Part shown: positions 1 through 5,360 of the stretch, in pieces | How positions within the stretch are numbered: position 1 is the stretch's first letter | Layout: each line of letters opens with the position of its first letter | Origin: Erysipelatoclostridium sp. AM42-17 | Lineage (GTDB): Bacteria > Bacillota_I > Bacilli_A > Erysipelotrichales > Coprobacillaceae | Direction of reading: 5' to 3' | Assembly (NCBI RefSeq): GCF_003480255.1 | Contig: NZ_QUIN01000038.1 | Location: forward strand, 1 to 7,645 | DNA: 7,645 bases | Position numbers and translations under genes: made by a program | The notes under the pieces: model-generated | Seen by the model: only the letters and a program-made list of their open reading frames with translations | The model's database searches: none | Told to the model about the DNA's origin: nothing

Positions 1-130
1 ATTGTCTTATTGGCCGAAACAATCTCAACCACAAGTTATTTTAAATTACCTTTACTACTTGTGTAAATATAGTATAAAATCTCTTGTAACTCATTATTAT
101 TGATAAAAAATCAAATAACTTAACACAATT
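1..130. other. Intergenic left edge, no gene seen
   Basis: No convincing coding frame is visible. It follows the stop codon of the minus-strand membrane protein. A 7-bp inverted repeat, CACAAGT at 30-36 and ACTTGTG at 57-63, is separated by 20 bases. A short A/T-rich hairpin (TTGAT at 100-104 with ATCAA at 110-114, loop of five A) could be a weak end for the minus-strand transcript, but it lacks a G/C stem. No strong terminator is seen here. Confidence 0.5.
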
Positions 131-736
131 TTAATTATTTTCTTTCATTTCTTGCATCACTGTATTTATAGACTTTAAAATTAGCCCCTTGTCTCTTATA
201 GCAACAATATAATGAATTTGATATAATTTTTCATATTTTCTTATTAATGGTTCTATTTCTGGAGTCATTTGGATCATTAATGTAGGAATAATAGCTATAT
301 GTGTCATATCTTTGTTAAAAGTAATATAAACATCTCCTGGTAAACAATTGATATGACTATCTTTTACTTTTTCATAAATATCTGTTTCTATAACTTTTGA
401 TTCTAATGTTTTAATTTGAATATGTAATTTATATATATACTGTTTAGTAAATGTACTATCTCTTAATTCTTTATAAAATTCCATATTTTGTATAGTTGCT
501 AAAGCAATTTGTTTCTTTTTTAACATTTTATATATTGTATAATGTTCTAGATTTTGTTCCATAAATCTAATTATATAATTGAACATAAATATAATGAATG
601 CAAATAAGAGGACAAAAAATACTATATTAATAATATCTTTTATAAATAATAAGTAAGCTCCTATTAAAAAAACAATGGCAAAAAGAAGAAGACATATCAT
701 TATTTTATTTATTTTTTGTTGAATATAAATATACAT
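131..736 (-). CDS. Unknown two-helix membrane protein with soluble C-terminal domain
   Basis: I do not recognise this protein. From ATG 736 it has 201 residues. Two hydrophobic helices come first (about residues 13-32 and 36-56, separated by a short polar turn containing KD), then about 145 mostly charged residues that are probably cytoplasmic. The soluble part has a beta-rich look, with a V-x-D-S-H-I-N-C-L-P-G-D-V-Y-I-T-F-N-K-D stretch that loosely recalls DUF3592-like two-helix proteins; that is a weak resemblance, not an assignment. The reading frame opens at a TTG (751), but that codon lies inside a terminator stem, so ATG 736, or ATG 700 directly before the first helix, is more likely. 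None has a good Shine-Dalgarno sequence. It is codirectional with the PTS operon but lies beyond a hairpin terminator, so it is probably expressed by read-through or from a weak local promoter. A role linked to the PTS is not shown. Confidence 0.7.
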   Translation of the reverse strand: MYIYIQQKINKIMICLLLFAIVFLIGAYLLFIKDIINIVFFVLLFAFIIFMFNYIIRFMEQNLEHYTIYKMLKKKQIALATIQNMEFYKELRDSTFTKQYIYKLHIQIKTLESKVIETDIYEKVKDSHINCLPGDVYITFNKDMTHIAIIPTLMIQMTPEIEPLIRKYEKLYQIHYIVAIRDKGLILKSINTVMQEMKENN

Positions 737-739
737 ATA

Positions 740-766
740 TGATAAAAGCAAGCATATGCTTGCTTA
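740..766 (-). terminator. Hairpin terminator at end of PTS operon
   Basis: A perfect 20-bp palindrome (AAGCAAGCATATGCTTGCTT, 746-765) is followed on the minus strand by a short T run (TTTTATC). The EIIB stop codon (764-766) sits at the base of the stem. The palindrome reads the same on both strands, but the T run favours minus-strand termination. The tract is short, so it may be leaky and let some transcription reach the membrane protein downstream. Confidence 0.7.
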
Positions 767-1249
767 TAAACCTGCTTTCTCTAATAATTCTAAGAAATCC
801 TCTACAGGTCTTGTTGGTACAACTTGACATGGAAGTTTCCCATTTCTATATTTTGCTATTTTTCTATATGTAACAGCATCCTCCTTTGTTGCAGCAACAA
901 AACCATTAACCATTACATAATCTGTATTTAATACAGGAGCTTGATTTCCAATATTCACTTCTTCTACTTCTATACCTTTTTCTAAGAGTTGTAAACAATC
1001 ACTAGCAAATTTACAAATCACAAACTTTGTTTCATTTGGATTTTTTTTATCATATTCAATTAATTCATTTATGCTGAAAACTAAAACTTTTGATCCTTGT
1101 GCGGCCATAGGTAATACCATTTTTTGAATAGGATCTTTTGCTACATCATCATTGCATACAATAATTGCATCGGCTCCTATATTATTTTTCCATGCAGCTG
1201 CTACTTGACCATGAATTAATCTATTATCAATTCTAATATGTTTTATCAT
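764..1249 (-). CDS. PTS mannose/fructose/sorbose family EIIB component
   Basis: This is the cytoplasmic phosphocarrier of a mannose-family PTS. It takes phosphate from EIIA onto a histidine and passes it to the sugar entering through EIIC/EIID. At 161 residues it is the normal length for a stand-alone EIIB. The hallmark I-D-N-R-L-I-H-G-Q-V lies at residues 7-16, making H13 the phosphorylation site. The conserved N-D-x-V-A-K-D-P segment follows at about 33-40, and a V-P-T-R-P-V stretch near the C-terminus also fits the family. It starts at ATG 1249, overlapping the EIIA stop by one base (TAATG), with AGGAGTG upstream, so translation is coupled. EIIA and EIIB are separate proteins here, unlike the fused ManX of E. 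coli. Substrate cannot be read from the sequence; the neighbouring deglycase-like gene suggests a sugar-amine conjugate. Confidence 0.95.
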   Translation of the reverse strand: MIKHIRIDNRLIHGQVAAAWKNNIGADAIIVCNDDVAKDPIQKMVLPMAAQGSKVLVFSINELIEYDKKNPNETKFVICKFASDCLQLLEKGIEVEEVNIGNQAPVLNTDYVMVNGFVAATKEDAVTYRKIAKYRNGKLPCQVVPTRPVEDFLELLEKAGL

Positions 1250-1644
1250 TATTTTTTCACTCCTAATAAATCATTTAAACAATTTATACCCATTTTTCCA
1301 TCATTCAAAACCATTTCTATATCAATTGTTTGTCCTTGTCTTGCAGACATAATAGAAATAAGCATTCCCAAATTCATACCTGTTAAAACAACTACATTGT
1401 CACTAATAACATAAGCTGATTGATTACACGGAGTTCCTCCTAATATATCTGCTAAAATAATAACGCCTTCACCAGAGTCTAAAGCTTTTATTTTTTCTAT
1501 CATTAATTGCCTAAATTGTTCTGGATTATCCTCTTTTTTTAAACACAAATAATCTAGTTGTTTTAAATTTCCAAAGAAAAGAGAAATAGAATCAACCATA
1601 CCCTTTGCCATTTCTCCATGGCTAATTAATAAAATACCTTTCAT
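1249..1644 (-). CDS. PTS mannose/fructose family EIIA component
   Basis: This soluble phosphocarrier receives phosphate from HPr and donates it to EIIB. It has 131 residues, typical for a stand-alone mannose-family EIIA. The N-terminal strand ends in I-S-H-G, so H9 is the expected phosphohistidine. The family's D-x-x-G-G-T-P-x-N loop is present as A-D-I-L-G-G-T-P-C-N (residues 65-74). The start ATG at 1644 is only six bases from the EIID stop, with a weak AAAGAT as ribosome binding site, suggesting coupling with EIID translation. Its stop overlaps the EIIB start. The gene order C-D-A-B is less usual than orders that begin with the phosphocarriers. Mannose-family EIIA proteins can also phosphorylate PRD-type regulators, but the regulator here is GntR-type without a PRD. 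Confidence 0.95.
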   Translation of the reverse strand: MKGILLISHGEMAKGMVDSISLFFGNLKQLDYLCLKKEDNPEQFRQLMIEKIKALDSGEGVIILADILGGTPCNQSAYVISDNVVVLTGMNLGMLISIMSARQGQTIDIEMVLNDGKMGINCLNDLLGVKK

Positions 1645-1650
1645 AAATCT

Positions 1651-2481
1651 TTATACCATAATACCTGTTGCCCCTAAAATAAATGTTATAACTGCAATAA
1701 TAAGAATAACTTTTACAGGAGTCATTTTTTTCTTCTTTAATAGATAAAAACATAATCCAACAAATAAAATAGGTAAAATATAAGGTAATAGAGAATCTAA
1801 AGATTCTTGCAATTTGAACGCTTGTTCTACTACTTCACCTGTATTAGGATCGGTAATCGCTTTTGTCATTTCAAACCCTAATTGTAGTCTTGATCCCAAG
1901 ATACTAGGTATAAATCCACCAATAACCGTTAAACCTAAGACACTAGCTAATTCTTGTAATTTATCAAACGAAAATGCACTTTTCATATTATTTAATAGAT
2001 TTAAAGATTGCTTATATCCAATATTAAATGCAGGCCATCTTGCTAAAAAGCATGCTACCATAGGTAATGTCACCATTAAAATAGATAACCAATTTCCTTC
2101 AGCAGCCATTCCAGCACCTATCAAACTTACTAAAGGTTTTACAAGGACTCCTTGAATTGTGTCTCCAACACTTGCCATTGGACCCATCAAAGCAACTTTA
2201 ATGCTATCTGCTGTATCACTTTGTCCATTTTCTTCTAATGCACAAGCAATTCCACATATTGCTGCTGATCCAGCAGGATGACAATTATAAAATTGTGCAT
2301 GTCTCAATAAATGTTGACATTGTTCTTCTTCAGTCTCATACAATTCCTTAATAACTGGAACCATACCAAAAGCAAATCCACTACCTTGCATTTTTTCATA
2401 ATTCATACACCATTGTAGTGCCCAATTATGTCTTCTTCTTGTTCTATGTAATGCTTCCTTTGAAATCGTCCTAGTCTCCAT
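1651..2481 (-). CDS. PTS mannose/fructose/sorbose family EIID component
   Basis: EIID is a membrane subunit that, with EIIC, forms the sugar-translocating complex and is found only in mannose-type PTS. The protein has 276 residues, the usual size. Family motifs are clear: N-Y-E-K-M-Q-G-S-G-F-A-F at residues 27-38, R-H-x-Q-F-Y-N-C-H-P at 60-69 (NTHP is more common), E-E-N-G at 83-86, and L-M-G-P-M-A-S-V-G-D-T-I at 98-109. The C-terminal half holds hydrophobic segments near 130-150, 180-196, 230-248 and 255-275. The start codon lies inside the last codons of EIIC (11-base overlap), with AGAAGG upstream, so the two membrane subunits are translationally coupled, as expected for stoichiometric partners. 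Confidence 0.95.
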   Translation of the reverse strand: METRTISKEALHRTRRRHNWALQWCMNYEKMQGSGFAFGMVPVIKELYETEEEQCQHLLRHAQFYNCHPAGSAAICGIACALEENGQSDTADSIKVALMGPMASVGDTIQGVLVKPLVSLIGAGMAAEGNWLSILMVTLPMVACFLARWPAFNIGYKQSLNLLNNMKSAFSFDKLQELASVLGLTVIGGFIPSILGSRLQLGFEMTKAITDPNTGEVVEQAFKLQESLDSLLPYILPILFVGLCFYLLKKKKMTPVKVILIIAVITFILGATGIMV

Positions 2482-3217
2482 TAGTTATACCTTCTTTCTT
2501 TCCCATATTAATATACATATAACCAAATGCTGCTCCTAAAATAGCTAATCCTAATACTGGCACATTAGCAAATGAGAACAAGGCATATCCAATAACCATA
2601 AATGGCCAATACTTCTTTAAATCCATGTAAGATAACAATAAAGCAAACCCAATAGCTGGTAATGCACCTCCAACAACTTGCAAACCATTAGAGAACCATT
2701 GAGCAGAAGCTGCAAAATCAGAAATAATAGTTAAATAATCACTTAACATAACACCAATAAAAATTGGTAAAGCATTAGCAATCATCCATGGAATAATTCC
2801 CATAACATGAAAACGTTCAAAAGCTTTAATATTATTAACTTTTAAAGCATTTTCTGCTTTATGTAAGAAGAATGTATTTAAAGTTCTTCCTAAAATATTT
2901 AGTTGCATAACAAATAAACTTAAAGATGTAGCAACTAACAACCCAACATTATAATCTCCTGTCTTACTAGCAGATACAACACCTAAAACAGCTCCAATCT
3001 GATAATCTGGTGTTGTTGCTCCTCCGAAATTATAAAAACCTAAATTCATTAATGTACATACTGAACCAACCTGGAATCCTAATTCAACATCTCCAACAAC
3101 TAGTCCAGTAAATACACCACAGACCAATGGACAGTAAATACCGAATTCTGACCAATAATCAAATGTCATTATCATGGCAAATAATGTCAAGATAATAGCG
3201 AGTGTCAATGTACTCAT
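2471..3217 (-). CDS. PTS mannose/fructose/sorbose family EIIC component
   Basis: This is the polytopic membrane subunit that binds and translocates the sugar with EIID. It has 248 residues, slightly shorter than E. coli ManY. Multiple hydrophobic helices are seen, with the family's G-x-x-x-G-L-V-V-G-D-V-x-x-G-F-Q-V-G segment early in the protein (about residues 35-52) and a G-G-A-T-T-P-D-Y segment at about 66-73 that resembles the conserved re-entrant region. It is the first gene of the operon, with a strong GGAGG (3226-3230) eight bases before the ATG. It has its own promoter and operator-like repeats upstream, and is separated from gntR by a terminator. The EIIC/EIID pair determines sugar specificity, which cannot be inferred from sequence alone. 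Confidence 0.95.
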   Translation of the reverse strand: MSTLTLAIILTLFAMIMTFDYWSEFGIYCPLVCGVFTGLVVGDVELGFQVGSVCTLMNLGFYNFGGATTPDYQIGAVLGVVSASKTGDYNVGLLVATSLSLFVMQLNILGRTLNTFFLHKAENALKVNNIKAFERFHVMGIIPWMIANALPIFIGVMLSDYLTIISDFAASAQWFSNGLQVVGGALPAIGFALLLSYMDLKKYWPFMVIGYALFSFANVPVLGLAILGAAFGYMYINMGKKEGITNGD

Positions 3218-3238
3218 ATGTTTTTCCTCCTCTATGTT

Positions 3239-3272
3239 TTATATATACATTATTATATTATTATATATACAT
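3239..3272 (-). promoter_or_regulatory. Two identical operator-like 12-mers in PTS promoter
   Basis: The 12-mer TTATATATACAT occurs twice (3239-3250 and 3261-3272), with 22 bp between starts, about two helical turns. One copy lies in the -35/-10 spacer and the other covers the expected transcription start. Each differs from the perfect palindrome in the SIS promoter (TTGTATATACAA) at two positions and keeps one TGTATATA half. This placement is what a repressor needs to block the PTS operon; the GntR neighbour is the obvious candidate. A/T-rich repeats arise easily by chance in this genome, so this is an inference. Confidence 0.55.
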
Positions 3273-3281
3273 ATATGTCAA
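3252..3281 (-). promoter_or_regulatory. Sigma-A type promoter of PTS operon
   Basis: On the minus strand, consensus TTGACA (3276-3281) and consensus TATAAT (3252-3257) are separated by 18 bp. Both hexamers are perfect. The expected start lies near 3245, giving a short leader of about 28 bases that contains the GGAGG of EIIC. The 18-bp spacer is the same as in the divergent SIS promoter. Such a strong promoter would be expected to be under repression, matching the operator-like repeats over it. Confidence 0.8.
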
Positions 3282-3308
3282 TAATTTTATTATAAATTAT
3301 TTTATTGT

Positions 3309-3336
3309 AAAACAAAAGGCATCATTATGATGCCTT
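3309..3336 (-). terminator. Rho-independent terminator of gntR
   Basis: A perfect 9-bp stem, AAGGCATCA (3316-3324) and TGATGCCTT (3328-3336), with a 3-base loop, is followed on the minus strand by TTTTGTTTT (3309-3317). It starts eight bases after the gntR stop codon. It separates the repressor transcript from the PTS operon, so the two are independently transcribed. Confidence 0.9.
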
Positions 3337-3343
3337 CTATAAG

Positions 3344-4063
3344 TTATTTAATTCTGGTTTCTTCTATTTCGTATGCGTATTTATTACCTATATATATGGC
3401 AATACAATATTCTAAAGGTATATTATTCTTTGTATATGTAACATGATCATGTTTCAATAATGCTGTATTTTCTTCAATTTCTAAATTGCTTGACAAGTAA
3501 TCATCAGATAATATTGCAGTAATTTTTGATTTTGTTTTAATTCTAGGAAGATCTAATGTATCAAAGTAATCATAAAGTGATCCAAATAAAACGGAAACAT
3601 CAAAAGATGGTACTAATTTTGCTGGAATATATGACGTCATAATTGCTATAGGTTCATTATCTGCAGACCTTACTTTCACAAAATACTGTATTTTTTCATT
3701 TTTATCCAGTTCTAAATAACTTGCGATAATAGGAACATCTTTAGAATTAAGTATTTTATATTCTATTAACTTAGATCCGGGTACTCTATGTTGAGACTCC
3801 ATGTATTTACTAAAACTTCCTACAGTTTTATAATCAGCAAAAAACAGAGCCTGTTTAACAAATGAACCTTTTCCTGGTATCTTATCTATAATACCTTCAG
3901 CAGCTAATCTTGAAATTGCTTTATTAACAGTTAAACGGCTAACATTAAATTTTTCTGCCAATTGAAATTCAGTTTCTAATTGATCTCCATTCTTTAACTT
4001 TCCATCACTAATTAAATCTTTTATATATTCTTCTACAAGAATATATTTTGCCTTTTTCTTCAT
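3344..4063 (-). CDS. GntR family (HutC subfamily) repressor with UTRA domain
   Basis: This transcription factor has an N-terminal winged helix and a C-terminal small-molecule domain. Its 239 residues are the usual length for HutC/YvoA-like regulators. The DNA-binding part spans about residues 5-70: the GntR hallmark L-x-x-G-D-Q-L-E-T-E-x-x-L-A-x-x-F-N-V-S-R-x-T-V-N-K-A at 23-49, then the wing I-x-G-K-G-S-F-V at 62-69. Residues from about 90 onward match the UTRA fold, which in relatives binds phosphorylated sugars or amino sugars. The start is ATG 4063, with a weak GGTGAT and a leader of only about ten bases, consistent with low expression. It lies between the PTS operon (codirectional, after a terminator) and the divergent SIS operon. 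It is probably a repressor of both and of itself, induced by a phosphorylated intermediate; that role is inferred from position and from the shared operator-like sites. Confidence 0.92.
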   Translation of the reverse strand: MKKKAKYILVEEYIKDLISDGKLKNGDQLETEFQLAEKFNVSRLTVNKAISRLAAEGIIDKIPGKGSFVKQALFFADYKTVGSFSKYMESQHRVPGSKLIEYKILNSKDVPIIASYLELDKNEKIQYFVKVRSADNEPIAIMTSYIPAKLVPSFDVSVLFGSLYDYFDTLDLPRIKTKSKITAILSDDYLSSNLEIEENTALLKHDHVTYTKNNIPLEYCIAIYIGNKYAYEIEETRIK

Positions 4064-4079
4064 TCTATCACCAAGTAAT

Positions 4080-4100
4080 ATTTTACATACAATGTCAAAT
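4080..4100. promoter_or_regulatory. Imperfect palindrome in gntR promoter (candidate autoregulatory operator)
   Basis: This is a 21-bp imperfect inverted repeat: ATTT-n-ACAT on the left, ATGT-n-AAAT on the right. It overlaps the gntR -10 and spacer. Within it, TTTTACATACAA (4081-4092) matches the SIS-promoter palindrome TTGTATATACAA at 10 of 12 positions. Binding of the GntR protein here would give autorepression. This is inference from similarity and location. Confidence 0.45.
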
Positions 4101-4108
4101 ATTGTAAA
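4080..4108 (-). promoter_or_regulatory. Promoter of gntR
   Basis: On the minus strand, TTTACA (4103-4108) and TAAAAT (4080-4085) are separated by 17 bp. Each hexamer is one mismatch from consensus. The transcription start would fall around 4073, leaving a very short leader. A TTGACA at 4093-4098 is also present, but it has no suitable -10 at 16-18 bp, so it more likely belongs to the regulatory motif shared with the other promoters. Confidence 0.6.
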
Positions 4109-4148
4109 GTTTTTTTCTTATGTTATTAACAAATATCTTATTTTTTTA

Positions 4149-4178
4149 TTGACATTTGTATATACAATTAATTATAAT
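4149..4178 (+). promoter_or_regulatory. Sigma-A type promoter of SIS/MATE/epimerase operon
   Basis: Consensus TTGACA (4149-4154) and consensus TATAAT (4173-4178) are separated by 18 bp. The transcription start is expected near 4185, giving a leader of about 20 bases with AAAGGAG (4192-4198) seven bases before the ATG at 4206. It is the only strong promoter seen for the plus-strand genes and is divergent from gntR. Confidence 0.85.
4156..4167. promoter_or_regulatory. Perfect 12-bp palindrome in SIS promoter (candidate GntR operator)
   Basis: TTGTATATACAA is a perfect palindrome lying entirely in the -35/-10 spacer. Its core GTATATAC fits the GT-N-TA-N-AC pattern described for HutC/YvoA-type GntR regulators. 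Related 12-mers occur in the PTS and gntR promoters. The position would block RNA polymerase directly, so repression relieved by an inducer is the likely mode. Confidence 0.65.
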
Positions 4179-4205
4179 GTATTTATAAAGGAAAGGAGAA
4201 AAATT

Positions 4206-5288
4206 ATGAAAGAAAAAAAATGGGATATGTATACTTATATTCTAGAATCAAAACAAGCTGTTAGAGATATCGTTAATCAACAGGAAGATATTTTTAATAC
4301 AACTGTTGATTATATTCTCAATAAAAAAATTGATCAAATATATATTATTGGATCAGGAACATCTTATCATGCTGCTGTTGCAGCAAAACCTATTATTGAA
4401 AAAGTGTTAGGAATAAAAGTTTTTCAATCTTATCCAATTGATTTTAAAGATGAATTAATTTTTAATAAAAATACTTTGGTCATTGGTATTTCTCATGCTG
4501 GAATGTCTGCTTCTACTATTGCTGGATTAGATAAAGCTAGAAATGAAGGATTTGCTACTATTGCTGTAACTGCAGAAAAAGATACACCAATTTTAAAACA
4601 TGCTGATCAACAGTTATTTATTGAAATGCCAATTGAGTATGCAGGTCCAAAAACAAAAGGATACATTTGTTCAATTGTTACTTTGGTCATTTTAGGATTA
4701 AAAGTTGCTTTAAAGCAAAATCGAATATCTCAAGATATTTATGATGATTATATTAAACGCATGCTAAAGAGTTCTGACAATATACCTCTTATTGCTGAGA
4801 AAGCACAAGAGTGGTATCAAAATAATAAACAAGACTTTTTAAAATGTAGACGTTTATATATTATTGGATATGAGAACTGTATATCTGCAATGTTAGAAGG
4901 AACATTAAAAATATCTGAATCTGTTAGATATAGTACACAATGTTATGAATTAGAAGAATTTATGCATGGTATTTATCATTGTATTGATCAAGATACTTAT
5001 ATGTTTTATTTAGGATCTGGTGGACAATATTTTAATAGAGCAATTCAACTAAAAAGATACTTTGAAGAAGAACGAAATGCACATTGTTTTTTAATTTCTA
5101 ATGAAAATAATAATAAAAAAGATTTTTATTTTCCATTTACAAATGACAAAGATTTTACGGTTATGGAATATGTTGTTCCTCTTCAGGTTTTTGCTAGAAG
5201 TTGTTCTGCTGATCTAGGAATTGATGCTAATATACCTAGTGATCCTGATTTCCATAAAAAAATGCAAAGTTATATTTACGATAAATAA
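4206..5288 (+). CDS. SIS-domain sugar-amine-6-phosphate deglycase/isomerase (FrlB/GfrF/FraB-like)
   Basis: This is a cytoplasmic two-domain SIS (sugar isomerase) protein of 360 residues. The first domain carries G-S-G-T-S-Y-H-A-A at 49-57 and the phosphosugar-binding S-H-A-G-M-S-A-S-T at 96-104, then G-P-K-T-K-G-Y at 147-153. The second SIS domain runs from about residue 217. E238 (in K-I-S-E-S) and H254 (in E-F-M-H-G) are 16 residues apart, the same spacing as the E214/H230 pair I recall as catalytic in FraB, a fructose-asparagine-6-P deglycase. The likely reaction is cleavage of a 6-phosphorylated Amadori or Heyns compound into hexose-6-phosphate and an amine. Next to a mannose-type PTS this resembles the Salmonella gfr system for fructoselysine/glucoselysine. 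An AgaS-like amino-sugar deaminase is the main alternative. The start is ATG 4206, with AAAGGAG seven bases upstream; the frame is open further upstream but runs through the promoter. First gene of its operon. Confidence 0.88.
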   Translation: MKEKKWDMYTYILESKQAVRDIVNQQEDIFNTTVDYILNKKIDQIYIIGSGTSYHAAVAAKPIIEKVLGIKVFQSYPIDFKDELIFNKNTLVIGISHAGMSASTIAGLDKARNEGFATIAVTAEKDTPILKHADQQLFIEMPIEYAGPKTKGYICSIVTLVILGLKVALKQNRISQDIYDDYIKRMLKSSDNIPLIAEKAQEWYQNNKQDFLKCRRLYIIGYENCISAMLEGTLKISESVRYSTQCYELEEFMHGIYHCIDQDTYMFYLGSGGQYFNRAIQLKRYFEEERNAHCFLISNENNNKKDFYFPFTNDKDFTVMEYVVPLQVFARSCSADLGIDANIPSDPDFHKKMQSYIYDK

Positions 5289-5307
5289 TCTCCCTTAGAT
5301 GTTGTTG

Positions 5308-5338
5308 AAAAAGTACTTTGATAGGTGCTTTTTCTTTT
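5308..5338 (+). terminator. Internal terminator/attenuator after SIS gene
   Basis: An 11-bp stem with two G-U pairs (5308-5318 with 5323-5333), a TGAT loop and a T-rich tail (TTTTTCTTTT) begins 20 bases after the SIS stop. No promoter is visible between it and the MATE gene 22 bases further on, so it probably terminates part of the transcripts and lets the rest continue, setting a higher level for the deglycase than for the two downstream genes. Confidence 0.7.
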
Positions 5339-5345
5339 ATGTGAA

Positions 5346-5356
5346 AAGGAGGTGAT
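5346..5356 (+). promoter_or_regulatory. Strong ribosome binding site that decides the MATE start
   Basis: AAGGAGGTGAT is almost fully complementary to the 16S rRNA 3' end and lies eight bases (from GGAGG) before TTG 5361. It fixes that TTG as the start, rather than the upstream GTG at 5325, which is inside the terminator stem. Confidence 0.85.
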
Positions 5357-5360
5357 TGTA

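Noticed and set aside
51..78. Possible plus-strand promoter, TTTACT with TATAAA 16 bp apart
   Set aside because: No plus-strand gene follows; it would point into the 3' end of the minus-strand membrane protein, and such pairs are common by chance in A/T-rich DNA.
1814..2155. Plus-strand open frame of 113 codons
   Set aside because: It lies antisense within EIID, which has clear family motifs, and its translation shows no recognisable features.
2808..2819. Catabolite-response-element-like TGAAAACGTTCA
   Set aside because: It lies in the middle of the EIIC coding region and misses two positions of the cre consensus; position and quality do not support a regulatory call.
4092..4205. N-terminal extension of the SIS protein with a hydrophobic segment that might look like a signal or membrane anchor
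   Set aside because: It translates the consensus promoter, the operator palindrome and the ribosome binding site; ATG 4206 has an ideal AAAGGAG and gives the family's normal length.
5325..5360. GTG start for the MATE protein
   Set aside because: The codon is inside a terminator stem without a ribosome binding site; TTG 5361 has a near-perfect one.
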